NCBI GenBank assembly: GCA_003453085.1
Contig: DMMK01000160.1
Location: 1 to 6,709 of the forward strand
DNA: 6,709 nt
Direction of reading: 5' to 3'
Origin: Verrucomicrobiales bacterium
GTDB lineage: Bacteria > Verrucomicrobiota > Verrucomicrobiia > Verrucomicrobiales > Verrucomicrobiaceae
Translations under genes and position numbers: made by a program
In this document: positions 1 to 6,541 of the stretch, in pieces
Layout of the letters: the number at the start of each line of letters is the position of its first letter
Numbering within the stretch: position 1 is the first letter of the stretch
Notes under the pieces: generated by a model
Told to the model about the DNA's origin: nothing
Database searches by the model: none
What the model saw: the letters and a program-made list of their open reading frames with translations, nothing else

Positions 1-9
1 CTCTCTCCC

Positions 10-1155
10 ATGAATCCGATCCGCGATGCCCGACTCAAAGTCCGAAGTGAGTTGGAAGCCCCGGCCGCCCTGCGCAAGTTTGGCAGCGGCTGGCTGAGTG
101 GCATGCTGGGCGTGGTGCTCGGTTTGGCGGCGGTCCTGGGCGTGGTGATGATCTGGTTCCCCGGCGTCTTCACCATGACGGAGATGAGCCAGATGCACTC
201 CACCGGCTGGTATCGGCCCGCCTTGTTCGGCGTCATCATCGCGGCTTTCCTCTTTTCCATGCTGAGCCTGGTGCTGAGGCCGAGCAAGATCCTGGGCATG
301 ACGGGCATGGCAGCCACGCTGGTGGCCCTGACGATGGGCGGCTCCACCGCGGCACCGCTGACGGCGGATGCGTCGCCGGTTTACTTTGGGCTGGATTTCT
401 TCGTGCTGCGCCTGCTGCTCACAGGACTCGTATTCATCCCCGTTGAGACCCTCTTTCCCCATCGGGCGGATCAGGGGATCTTCCGTTATGAGTGGCGGGA
501 GGACCTGTTTTATTACTTCGTCAGCAGCATGATGGTGCAGCTTCTCACCTGGCTGTCCTTCATCCCGGCCAATACCCTGCTGGCGGTGACCTCGTGGTCG
601 GAGTTTCGGGCCTGGGTGGCGGCGCTGCCGTTTGTCGTGCAGTTCATCGCCATCATGTTCCTCACGGACCTGGTGCAGTATTGGGTGCATCGGCAGTTTC
701 ACCGCATCCCGGCGCTGTGGCGGTTTCACGCGGTGCATCATTCCGCTCAGCACATGGACTGGATGGCGGGAGCACGGATGCACTTTCTGGAAATCCTGAT
801 TCTGCGCGGCACCACCGTCATTCCGATGATCGTTCTAGGCTTCAGCCAGAGCGCGGTGAATGCCTACATCCTCGTGGTCTATCTCTACGCCACCTTTGTG
901 CATTCCAATCTGGGCTGGCGATTCGGCATCCTGGAAAAGTTCCTGGTCACGCCGCGCTTTCACCATTGGCATCACGGCATCGAAAAGGAGGCCATTGATG
1001 TGAATTTCGCTGTGCACTTCCCACTGTTTGACCGCCTGTTTGGTACTCATCACATGCCGGAAGATGGGCGCTGGCCCGAAGGCTACGGCATTGGCGGCCA
1101 CCCCGTACCCAAAGGGTACTGGCGGCAGTTCTTGCACCCCTTCAAAAGGAAGTAA
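10..1155 (+). CDS. Fatty acid hydroxylase / sterol desaturase family membrane protein
   Basis: This is an integral membrane protein of the di-iron fatty acid hydroxylase superfamily, which uses O2 to hydroxylate or desaturate lipids. The three family histidine clusters are all present and well spaced: HRQFH (residues 227-231), HAVHH (240-244) and HHWHH (318-322), so the metal site looks intact. Hydrophobic segments lie near residues 28-50, 70-90, 128-146, 165-192, 204-224 and 264-297. The C-terminal tail after residue 340 is hydrophilic. At 381 residues it is longer than the compact bacterial members of about 250-300, because of an extra N-terminal membrane region of about 120 residues. The first ATG has only 9 bases before it in the window and no in-frame stop there, so the true start could lie upstream. 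It converges on the next gene with 16 bp between and no terminator in the gap. The substrate (sterol, hopanoid, carotenoid, fatty acid or ether lipid) cannot be read from the sequence. Confidence 0.9.
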   Translation: MNPIRDARLKVRSELEAPAALRKFGSGWLSGMLGVVLGLAAVLGVVMIWFPGVFTMTEMSQMHSTGWYRPALFGVIIAAFLFSMLSLVLRPSKILGMTGMAATLVALTMGGSTAAPLTADASPVYFGLDFFVLRLLLTGLVFIPVETLFPHRADQGIFRYEWREDLFYYFVSSMMVQLLTWLSFIPANTLLAVTSWSEFRAWVAALPFVVQFIAIMFLTDLVQYWVHRQFHRIPALWRFHAVHHSAQHMDWMAGARMHFLEILILRGTTVIPMIVLGFSQSAVNAYILVVYLYATFVHSNLGWRFGILEKFLVTPRFHHWHHGIEKEAIDVNFAVHFPLFDRLFGTHHMPEDGRWPEGYGIGGHPVPKGYWRQFLHPFKRK

Positions 1156-1171
1156 GCAGCCTCCGGCCCGA

Positions 1172-3307
1172 TCAGAGATTCATGCCGTCGGCAGCACCCC
1201 AGGGTTCCAGATTTTGTAACTTCTGGTTAGCCAGGGCGGCATAACAGTCCGGCAAATCAAAATGCGCCAGCACGCCTGGCAGCATGACGGCATAGGGCCA
1301 TTTGTATTCCGCATCTTCCGCGATGGACTGGAAAGAGGAGAGCGCATTTTTGAGGGTGACTTGCTTCACTTCGTCAGAGAATAAAGCGGCCAAACTGGCG
1401 ACCAAAGCCCCCCAACCGCGCCCGGCGAGATGGATCTCCTGATGGCCTGCGGCGCGCAGGGCCTGGATGACCCGCAGCACGTCAAACACCCGCTGGCCTA
1501 ACAAAGGACGGTTCAACATCAATCCATGCGCCGCATAGAAATAGTGGCTGCCGTAAGGTTTCAAAAATTGATCCACCCCGCAGGTATTCGGCTGGGACTC
1601 GCCGATGCCGCGAACATCACAGCCGTAGAAGGCGGCCTCGGGCTCGGCCTCGATGAGATCCTGCACCCAGGTATCGCCACGCATCTCGGCATCGGCGGAA
1701 TGGTGGGAGAGGTAAAGGACAGCACGCGGGGCCGCACCGGGCATGCGGGAGGTGAGAGCTTCCTCCTGCAGACGAGTGACGAGGGCATGGATGCCGGGCT
1801 CGGTTTCCACCGTGTAGGTGCAGTAGGCTTTGGCCGGGTACTTGCGTGAACCTGCGCCGCGCAGGATGCCGTAATCCGGGGCCGTGGCGGGCAGTGACGG
1901 CAGCCGCAGCACCTCACGAACGGCTGTTTTTAAAGCTTCCCCCTTCAGGGCCTTGCGCTGCTTAGCCAGGTCAGCGGCCTTCTCCTGGGTGAAGGACATG
2001 AGCGTGCGGGACTTCAGCTCGGCCACCTGCCCTTTCGGCGCGCACAGAAGGGTTTCATCTTTCTCCAGGGTCAGCGTGGGCTCAGCGGCCACTTCGGGCA
2101 GGCCTGTGACCTTGTTGAAGAAACGGTACATGGCCTCGCGATTGGACTGCGAGTAACCATGCGGATCTGGCCCGGTGTGGAGCTGGATGTTCTCCGGCTT
2201 GCCTAACAAGGTGTATAACTTTTTGAGTTGCTCATAGGCCTCAGCAGATCCACGGGCATCAAAAAAGTCTTTCTCCTGAGCCATGATGATGACGGGCTTG
2301 GGAGCCATGGCGGCGAGGAAGTCCAGGTGGTCCAGCCCCAGGGCCAGCACCTGCGGCGGGCACTGCTCCGTATCCGCCGGCAGTTCGTTTTCCACATTGC
2401 GACGGAAGGTGGTCACGAAGCAGGAGGGCGCGCCCATGGTGAACCGGGGCTCCAACCCGCAGAGCCAGGTGGTCTGTGTGCCGCCGCCGGAGTTGCCCGT
2501 GACACCCAGGTGCTGCGGATCCACCTCGTCGCGGGTGAGCAGGTAGTCGAGCGCGCGGATGCCATCCCAGGCAAACCAAGTGCCTAGGAAGTCGCCGACA
2601 AGCGTCTGGGAATTGCCCATCTGGATGTGCTCCGACACACCGCCTCCGAGGCGTGATTTCAGGCCTGCATTGTCCAGGTATTGGAAGCGTTCCCCCTGGC
2701 CGACGGGATCAATGAGGAAGCAAAGATGCCCGAGCCGCGCCAAGCCCTGGGCAAAGCTCTGGTAAGCCTCCGCAGCCTTGCCATTCAAGGAATGCCCGCA
2801 CATGCCCACAGTCGCAGGCATCTTGCCCGCGTGCCCCTTCGGCACATACAGATTGCCCGTGACGAAGTAACCCGGACGGCTTTCAAAGACGATGTTTTCG
2901 ATCCGGTAGGCCTCACGCTCCACCACGCCAGTGACCTTCGCATTCAGCGGCGTTTTCTCCGGCAGCGGGCCAAAACTCTGACGGATGCGCTCCTGCACAG
3001 ATTTCACATAGGCCTCCGCATCGGCCTGCGTTTTCAGCGCAGCTCGCTGGGCATTGCCCTGGGCTTCGATCTCGCGCACCTCATCCACCAGCCAGTCCTG
3101 CTGCATGCGCGGAAATCGGTTTAGCGGCTCCAGGGCAGGGGAAGAAGCGGGGGCAGGTGTAACTGCCTTCGCCGAGGCGGGTGACTTGGGCTTGCTGCCG
3201 CCTTGCTGGGCCTGGGCGAGCGTCGGCACGCTGAGCAGAGTCAGTGCAGTGCTTTGAAGGAACTGGCGACGAGGAGTGATGGCGGGAGCAGGAGAAGGCG
3301 CAGACAT
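1172..3307 (-). CDS. Tat-exported two-domain alpha/beta-hydrolase (acetylxylan esterase-like)
   Basis: This is a 711-residue exported serine hydrolase. The N terminus is a twin-arginine signal (R13-R14 in PRRQFLQ, then a hydrophobic stretch), with likely cleavage after AQA at residue 33. An Ala/Pro/Lys/Ser-rich linker runs to about residue 60. The first alpha/beta-hydrolase domain (about 130-400) has CGH at 170-172, a DPVGQG strand-loop (200-205) and the nucleophile elbow GNSGG with Ser273. The acid is probably Asp347 or Asp350, and the base is probably His383 in DPHGY. The second half (about 490-711) repeats the fold pattern, with a DVRGIGES loop at 564-571. Its elbow, however, is GRGWG (629-633), with glycine where the serine should be, and the chain ends before a catalytic His, so this half is probably not catalytic. 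The layout resembles the acetylxylan esterase/prolyl-oligopeptidase-like hydrolases common in Planctomycetes and Verrucomicrobia. The substrate (acetylated polysaccharide, another ester, or a peptide) is unknown. No Shine-Dalgarno motif lies close to the ATG. Confidence 0.88.
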   Translation of the reverse strand: MSAPSPAPAITPRRQFLQSTALTLLSVPTLAQAQQGGSKPKSPASAKAVTPAPASSPALEPLNRFPRMQQDWLVDEVREIEAQGNAQRAALKTQADAEAYVKSVQERIRQSFGPLPEKTPLNAKVTGVVEREAYRIENIVFESRPGYFVTGNLYVPKGHAGKMPATVGMCGHSLNGKAAEAYQSFAQGLARLGHLCFLIDPVGQGERFQYLDNAGLKSRLGGGVSEHIQMGNSQTLVGDFLGTWFAWDGIRALDYLLTRDEVDPQHLGVTGNSGGGTQTTWLCGLEPRFTMGAPSCFVTTFRRNVENELPADTEQCPPQVLALGLDHLDFLAAMAPKPVIIMAQEKDFFDARGSAEAYEQLKKLYTLLGKPENIQLHTGPDPHGYSQSNREAMYRFFNKVTGLPEVAAEPTLTLEKDETLLCAPKGQVAELKSRTLMSFTQEKAADLAKQRKALKGEALKTAVREVLRLPSLPATAPDYGILRGAGSRKYPAKAYCTYTVETEPGIHALVTRLQEEALTSRMPGAAPRAVLYLSHHSADAEMRGDTWVQDLIEAEPEAAFYGCDVRGIGESQPNTCGVDQFLKPYGSHYFYAAHGLMLNRPLLGQRVFDVLRVIQALRAAGHQEIHLAGRGWGALVASLAALFSDEVKQVTLKNALSSFQSIAEDAEYKWPYAVMLPGVLAHFDLPDCYAALANQKLQNLEPWGAADGMNL

Positions 3308-3543
3308 GTCTGAAGGAGTGTACCTTTCTCCCTCTCTGTTTCTTTCCCGCAGTCTTTAGAGGTGGCCGATGAAGCAGCGCTCCAAGCTTGGTTCCGCAGA
3401 CGGAATATTCATGCAGGAATGTTACACTCTCATCGCTGTGAGAACCCACGTTTTTGTTGCTTTGCGAACCCAAGAGCCGCTAAAACGACACCCTGACTTC
3501 AGAGGTCCGTCGCACAGCAACCTTTCTGTCGAAGATAAAGCTG

Positions 3544-3571
3544 CTGACAAAACAACAAGCTTGTCGATAAT
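3544..3571 (+). promoter_or_regulatory. Candidate sigma70-type promoter for the 3590 gene
   Basis: CTGACA (3544-3549, five of six matches to TTGACA) and GATAAT (3566-3571, five of six matches to TATAAT) are separated by 16 bp. The predicted transcript would start near 3578, leaving only about 12 nt before the ATG at 3590. This is the best promoter match I found in the 282-bp gap between 3308 and 3589. The rest of that gap is AT-richer than its surroundings and must also hold the promoter of the leftward hydrolase gene, for which I could not pick a convincing match. Confidence 0.5.
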
Positions 3572-3589
3572 TCACCTGTTCTGCAAAAA

Positions 3590-4114
3590 ATGAAGACCAC
3601 CATCGCAGCTCTGATCCTAGCTTTGGCCACGGGCATAGTTTACGCGGAACCGCCTACCAAAGCTAAGATGTCAGCCCTAGACCAACCGCGATACAAAGAG
3701 AATCCGATCTACCTCTTCTTCGAGAGCTACATCCAAGACGTGATCGGCCTACTTCCCGAGGAGAAGTCGAAGGGAATCCAAGAGATGAATCTGCAGAAGG
3801 TTTTCAACACGAAGTCCGAGGATTGGAAGGCGGTGATCCGGGAGACATTGCACCTATCGAGCACAATCGACATTGCGATTCAGGATCTGTGGTATCGGAA
3901 CCGGGAACATTTCAAGGATGATGCAGGACTACCCGACCCAATCTGGTTTAGCCAGATTTTTACGGACGAGTTTATGAAGGACGACAGCAAGGTCGATGTT
4001 TGGCTGCCTGGATCATTGGACGCAGCGAAGGAGCGGATTCGAGCCGCGAAGGAAAAAGAAAAGGCACAACAAGGCGGTGGTGGACAACCGGCTGCCCGCC
4101 CTGGGTCGAAATGA
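3590..4114 (+). CDS. Small secreted protein of unknown function
   Basis: I do not recognise this 174-residue protein. Residues 1-19 form a typical Sec signal peptide (MKTT, a hydrophobic core, VYA), with cleavage predicted before EPP. The mature part is mostly charged and probably helical, with aromatic-rich patches: NPIYLFFESYIQDVIGLLP at 38-56, LWYRNREHF at 110-118, DPIWFSQIF at 126-134 and DSKVDVWLP at 142-150. A Lys/Glu/Ala helix (about 154-175) leads into a Gly-rich, Pro/Ala tail that looks disordered. No catalytic motif, metal site or lipobox cysteine is visible; the mature chain has no cysteine. G+C is about 52% by hand count, against about 60% in the neighbours. The gene stands alone, with its own promoter candidate in front and a terminator of the opposite gene behind. 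The start is fixed by the signal peptide, although no Shine-Dalgarno motif precedes it. The coding call is supported by the signal peptide and reading-frame length; the function is unknown. Confidence 0.75.
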   Translation: MKTTIAALILALATGIVYAEPPTKAKMSALDQPRYKENPIYLFFESYIQDVIGLLPEEKSKGIQEMNLQKVFNTKSEDWKAVIRETLHLSSTIDIAIQDLWYRNREHFKDDAGLPDPIWFSQIFTDEFMKDDSKVDVWLPGSLDAAKERIRAAKEKEKAQQGGGGQPAARPGSK

Positions 4115-4297
4115 CCCTCTTGACTAAAACCTTTAATCCTGTTGCGGAGTGGCGCTCCCGGTAGTCGGTGCCACACCTCTGACGTTAGGCCGCTTCAGCA
4201 TGACCAGCCGCAGCACAAGCTTTGTCGGGTGAGCCTGACTCAGTAGACAGCGGATTGCTCTTGCTCAGTTGTGGGCCTTCATGAGAGCACGCTTCAT

Positions 4298-4333
4298 AAA
4301 AAACGGGCCTTCGGAGTGACCGAAGGCCCGTTT
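4298..4333 (-). terminator. Rho-independent terminator of leuC (possibly bidirectional)
   Basis: A perfect 14-bp inverted repeat (4301-4314 pairing with 4320-4333) encloses a 5-nt loop (4315-4319). The stem core is CGGGCCTTCGG. Read on the minus strand, it follows the leuC stop by about 27 bp and ends in six consecutive U (4298-4303 on the plus strand are all A), as expected of an intrinsic terminator. On the plus strand it is followed by four T, so it could also stop transcripts from the 3590 gene. It closes leuC off from any downstream gene. Confidence 0.93.
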
Positions 4334-4360
4334 TGTGAAGAGCTTTTTAAAGCGTGGTGA

Positions 4361-5776
4361 TCAGCCAGCGATGGAGAACACCTCGCGGGCGTCGGCGATG
4401 CTGCCTGTCAGAGCCGCCGCAGCCACCATGACGGGGGACATCAGCACGGTGCGACCCGTGGTGCTGCCCTGACGGCCTTTGAAGTTACGGTTGCTGGAGG
4501 AAGCGCAAAGCTGGTCACCCACGAGCTTGTCGGGGTTCATGGCTAGGCACATGGAGCAGCCTGCATTGCGCCATTCGAAACCGGCGTCGGAGAAGACTTT
4601 GTCGAGGCCTTCCTGACGGGCCATGACATCCACGATCTGGGAGCCGGGAACGGCGATGGCCTTGACGCCTGCGGCGACCTTTTTGCCTTTGATGAACTTG
4701 GCCACTTCGCGGAAGTCGCTCAGACGGCCGTTGGTGCAGGAACCGATGAAGGCGACGTCAATCTTGGTGCCCTTGATCGGCTCGCCCGCAGGCAGCTTCA
4801 TGTAGTCCAGGGCGTCCTGGATGGAGATGCGGCCGGGTTCAGTCGTGGCGCTTTCAGGGGTCGGCACGTTTTCGGTGACGGCGATGGCCTGGTCCGGGCT
4901 GGTGCCCCAGGTGACCGTCGGCGGCACGTCTTCGGCGCGGATGTTGACGATGTCGTCATACTTGGCGTCCTTGTCGGAGGCCACTTCGCGCCACTTGGCG
5001 ACGGTGCTGTCCCACTCAGCTCCTTGTGGGGAGTAGGGGCGGCCTTTGAGGTATTCAAAGGTCGTTTCATCTGGATTCACGTAACCGCAGCGGGCACCGC
5101 CTTCGATGGCCATGTTGCAGACGGTCATGCGCTCTTCCATCGTGAACTCGTCAAAAATATTGCCGCCGTATTCGTAGGCATAGCCGATGCCGCCATTGGC
5201 CCCCAGGAGGCGGATGATGTGCAGGGCGACGTCCTTGGAGTAAACCCCCGGGCGAAGTTTGCCTTCCACATTGATGCGGCGGACTTTCATCTTGCCCATG
5301 GCCATGGTCTGGGTGGCCAGGATGTCGCGCACCTGCGTGGTGCCGATGCCGAAGGCGATGGCGCCAAAGGCACCATGAGTGGCGGTGTGGGAGTCGCCAC
5401 AGGCAATGGTGGTGCCTGGCTGGGTGATGCCCTGCTCTGGCCCGACGACGTGGACGATGCCCTGCTTGCCGCTGGAAAGGCTGAAGTAAGTGATGCCGAA
5501 TTCCTGGGCATTCTTGTTCAGCTCCTGGATCATCGCCTCAGCGAGAGGATCGGAGAAAGGGGAGACCTGGCTGTCGGTCGGGACGATATGATCCACCGTC
5601 GCAAAGGTGCGGTGGGGGTAGGCCACCTTCAGATTGAGGTCGCGCAGCATGCCGAAGGCCTGCGGGCTGGTCACTTCATGCACCAGGTGGGTATCAATGA
5701 GAAGCTGCGTCTGGCCGTTCGCAAGAGTTCCGACGACGTGAGATTCCCAGACTTTTTCGAAGAGTGTTTTGCCCAT
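4361..5776 (-). CDS. leuC: 3-isopropylmalate dehydratase, large subunit
   Basis: This is the large subunit of isopropylmalate isomerase, a cytoplasmic aconitase-family enzyme that works with LeuD to convert 2-isopropylmalate to 3-isopropylmalate in leucine biosynthesis. At 471 residues it matches the bacterial long form (E. coli LeuC is 466). The three [4Fe-4S] cysteines are present at C347 (GSCTNGR), C407 and C410 ([13 protein letters not shown]). Other family signatures are [12 protein letters not shown] (30-41), [21 protein letters not shown] (start at residue 125) and [11 protein letters not shown] (427-437). The start is secure because [15 protein letters not shown] aligns with the usual LeuC N terminus. 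No Shine-Dalgarno motif precedes the ATG. The gene is monocistronic in this window: a strong terminator follows at once and a divergent gene lies upstream, so leuD must be elsewhere. Confidence 0.97.
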   Translation of the reverse strand: MGKTLFEKVWESHVVGTLANGQTQLLIDTHLVHEVTSPQAFGMLRDLNLKVAYPHRTFATVDHIVPTDSQVSPFSDPLAEAMIQELNKNAQEFGITYFSLSSGKQGIVHVVGPEQGITQPGTTIACGDSHTATHGAFGAIAFGIGTTQVRDILATQTMAMGKMKVRRINVEGKLRPGVYSKDVALHIIRLLGANGGIGYAYEYGGNIFDEFTMEERMTVCNMAIEGGARCGYVNPDETTFEYLKGRPYSPQGAEWDSTVAKWREVASDKDAKYDDIVNIRAEDVPPTVTWGTSPDQAIAVTENVPTPESATTEPGRISIQDALDYMKLPAGEPIKGTKIDVAFIGSCTNGRLSDFREVAKFIKGKKVAAGVKAIAVPGSQIVDVMARQEGLDKVFSDAGFEWRNAGCSMCLAMNPDKLVGDQLCASSSNRNFKGRQGSTTGRTVLMSPVMVAAAALTGSIADAREVFSIAG

Positions 5777-5795
5777 GGTGTGTGAAGGATACGTT

Positions 5796-5808
5796 CCCGG
5801 CTGCCGGG
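5796..5808. promoter_or_regulatory. 13-nt GC palindrome in the leuC leader
   Basis: CCCGGCTGCCGGG is a perfect palindrome around a central T, 19 nt upstream of the leuC ATG. In RNA it could form a small hairpin (CCCG stem) just ahead of the start codon, or it could be a protein-binding site. No leader peptide rich in leucine codons and no terminator/antiterminator pair is visible, so classic leucine attenuation is not supported. Confidence 0.3.
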
Positions 5809-5830
5809 TGGAGGCAAACCGGGGGCAACC

Positions 5831-5858
5831 AGACTAGCACGATTTCATCGGAGTGCAA
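5831..5858 (-). promoter_or_regulatory. Possible leuC promoter
   Basis: On the minus strand TTGCAC (5853-5858) and an extended -10 TGC-TAGTCT (hexamer at 5831-5836) are 16 bp apart. The start would be near 5824, giving a leader of about 48 nt. Each hexamer matches the sigma70 consensus at only three of six positions, so the call rests mostly on spacing, the TGn extension and position. Confidence 0.3.
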
Positions 5859-5873
5859 TTCACCGCGAAAAAA

Positions 5874-5954
5874 TGTCATTTTCCGGCGCCAAACCGACTT
5901 TTTTGCCTCCGCAGCGCTGAAAAAAAGCCTGTCATCATCCTGCCGTCATCTTCG
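5874..5954 (+). repeat. Three TGTCAT-type direct repeats upstream of the sensor operon
   Basis: TGTCATTTTCC (5874-5884), TGTCATCATCC (5930-5940) and CGTCATCTTCG (5944-5954) share the core GTCATnnTC in the same orientation. The last two start 14 bp apart and the first two 56 bp apart (four times 14). They sit 66-146 bp upstream of the PepSY/response-regulator pair. Direct repeats are the usual binding form for OmpR-family regulators, which makes autoregulation possible, but the 14-bp step differs from the usual 10-11 bp. Confidence 0.3.
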
Positions 5955-6019
5955 GCGGCCATGCTTTCCCCACGAGCACCCCAGCTCGGCAAAACGAACC
6001 TCTTAACCCCCTCAAACCC

Positions 6020-6502
6020 ATGAAAACGAACTCTTCCTTTCTGTTCTTTGTCACCCTCATCGTGGTGGCCTTTGTGCGCTCCTCCATGGCCTACGCCGAA
6101 GAAATCCCGCTGACCGCCTGCCCCGCGCCTGTCCAGGAAACCCTGCGCAGCAACCTCCACGGCGGGACCTTGGACGAGGTCAATCTCATCGCCATCGAAG
6201 GCCGCTCCCTCTACATCGCGGAGGTGGACCTGCCAGGCGGGCGGGACCTGAGAATCCACATCGGCCCGGATGGCAGCCTGCTCAAAACCCGCGAGGAGAT
6301 CACCCTGGCCGAAACCCCTGCCGCCGTTCAGGAGGCCGTCCGCCGCCTGATGCCCGCCGGTGGCCGCCTGGCTGATGTGGACCGCGAAGTGGTCGCTGGC
6401 ACAACCACGTTCCGCGTGGAAATTGACCGGCCTCAGAGCCGCGATCTGCAACTGCACCTGGCCGAAGACGGGGCCGTGCTGCAGCAACGTGACGATTCTT
6501 AA
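6020..6502 (+). CDS. Secreted protein with two tandem PepSY-like repeats
   Basis: This is a 160-residue exported protein. Residues 1-26 are a Sec signal peptide ending in AYA, cut before EEIP. The mature part is two copies of one module of about 65 residues (about 29-92 and 95-158). Each has a helix with P-x-x-VQE (PAPVQETLR at 35-43, PAAVQEAVR at 100-108), then strands with YIAEVD (65-70) or FRVEID (131-136). Each module closes with RDL-x-[IL]-H-[IL]-x-x-DG (RDLRIHIGPDG at 75-85, RDLQLHLAEDG at 141-151). This helix-plus-strands pattern matches PepSY-like periplasmic domains, which often accompany two-component systems. It is probably cotranscribed with the response regulator 39 bp downstream and may be a periplasmic modulator of the system's kinase. 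The family assignment is by pattern only, and the ligand or partner is unknown. No Shine-Dalgarno motif precedes the ATG; the signal peptide fixes the start. Confidence 0.8.
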   Translation: MKTNSSFLFFVTLIVVAFVRSSMAYAEEIPLTACPAPVQETLRSNLHGGTLDEVNLIAIEGRSLYIAEVDLPGGRDLRIHIGPDGSLLKTREEITLAETPAAVQEAVRRLMPAGGRLADVDREVVAGTTTFRVEIDRPQSRDLQLHLAEDGAVLQQRDDS

Positions 6503-6541
6503 CCCCGCCCACGTCGCCCGCTCCTCACACTCCTCCTCGTC

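Noticed and set aside
1497..2208. Two GCCTAACAA words (near 1497 and 2202) that resemble integron core sites.
   Set aside because: Both lie inside the hydrolase gene and encode Leu-Leu-Gly with the same codons (TTG TTA GGC on the coding strand). No palindrome accompanies them.
3369..3593. A 74-codon open frame that overlaps the next gene's start in an ATGA arrangement, which could look like translational coupling.
   Set aside because: Its product has no recognisable feature, it has no ribosome site, and the strong promoter candidate for the 3590 gene lies inside it. The overlap is most likely chance.
4273..4312. GGGCCTTC occurs twice, at 4273-4280 and 4305-4312.
   Set aside because: The second copy is part of the terminator stem, and the 8-nt match has no further similarity around it.
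4342..4353. Small palindrome GCTTTTTAAAGC between leuC and its terminator.
   Set aside because: It is AT-rich and only a 5-bp stem, with no U-tract of its own. The stronger hairpin beside it explains termination.
5024..5785. A 253-codon open frame on the plus strand, antisense to leuC.
   Set aside because: It lies entirely opposite a highly conserved gene, and its Gly/Ala/Asp/His-rich composition is what the complement of a GC-rich coding strand yields. It is a shadow.
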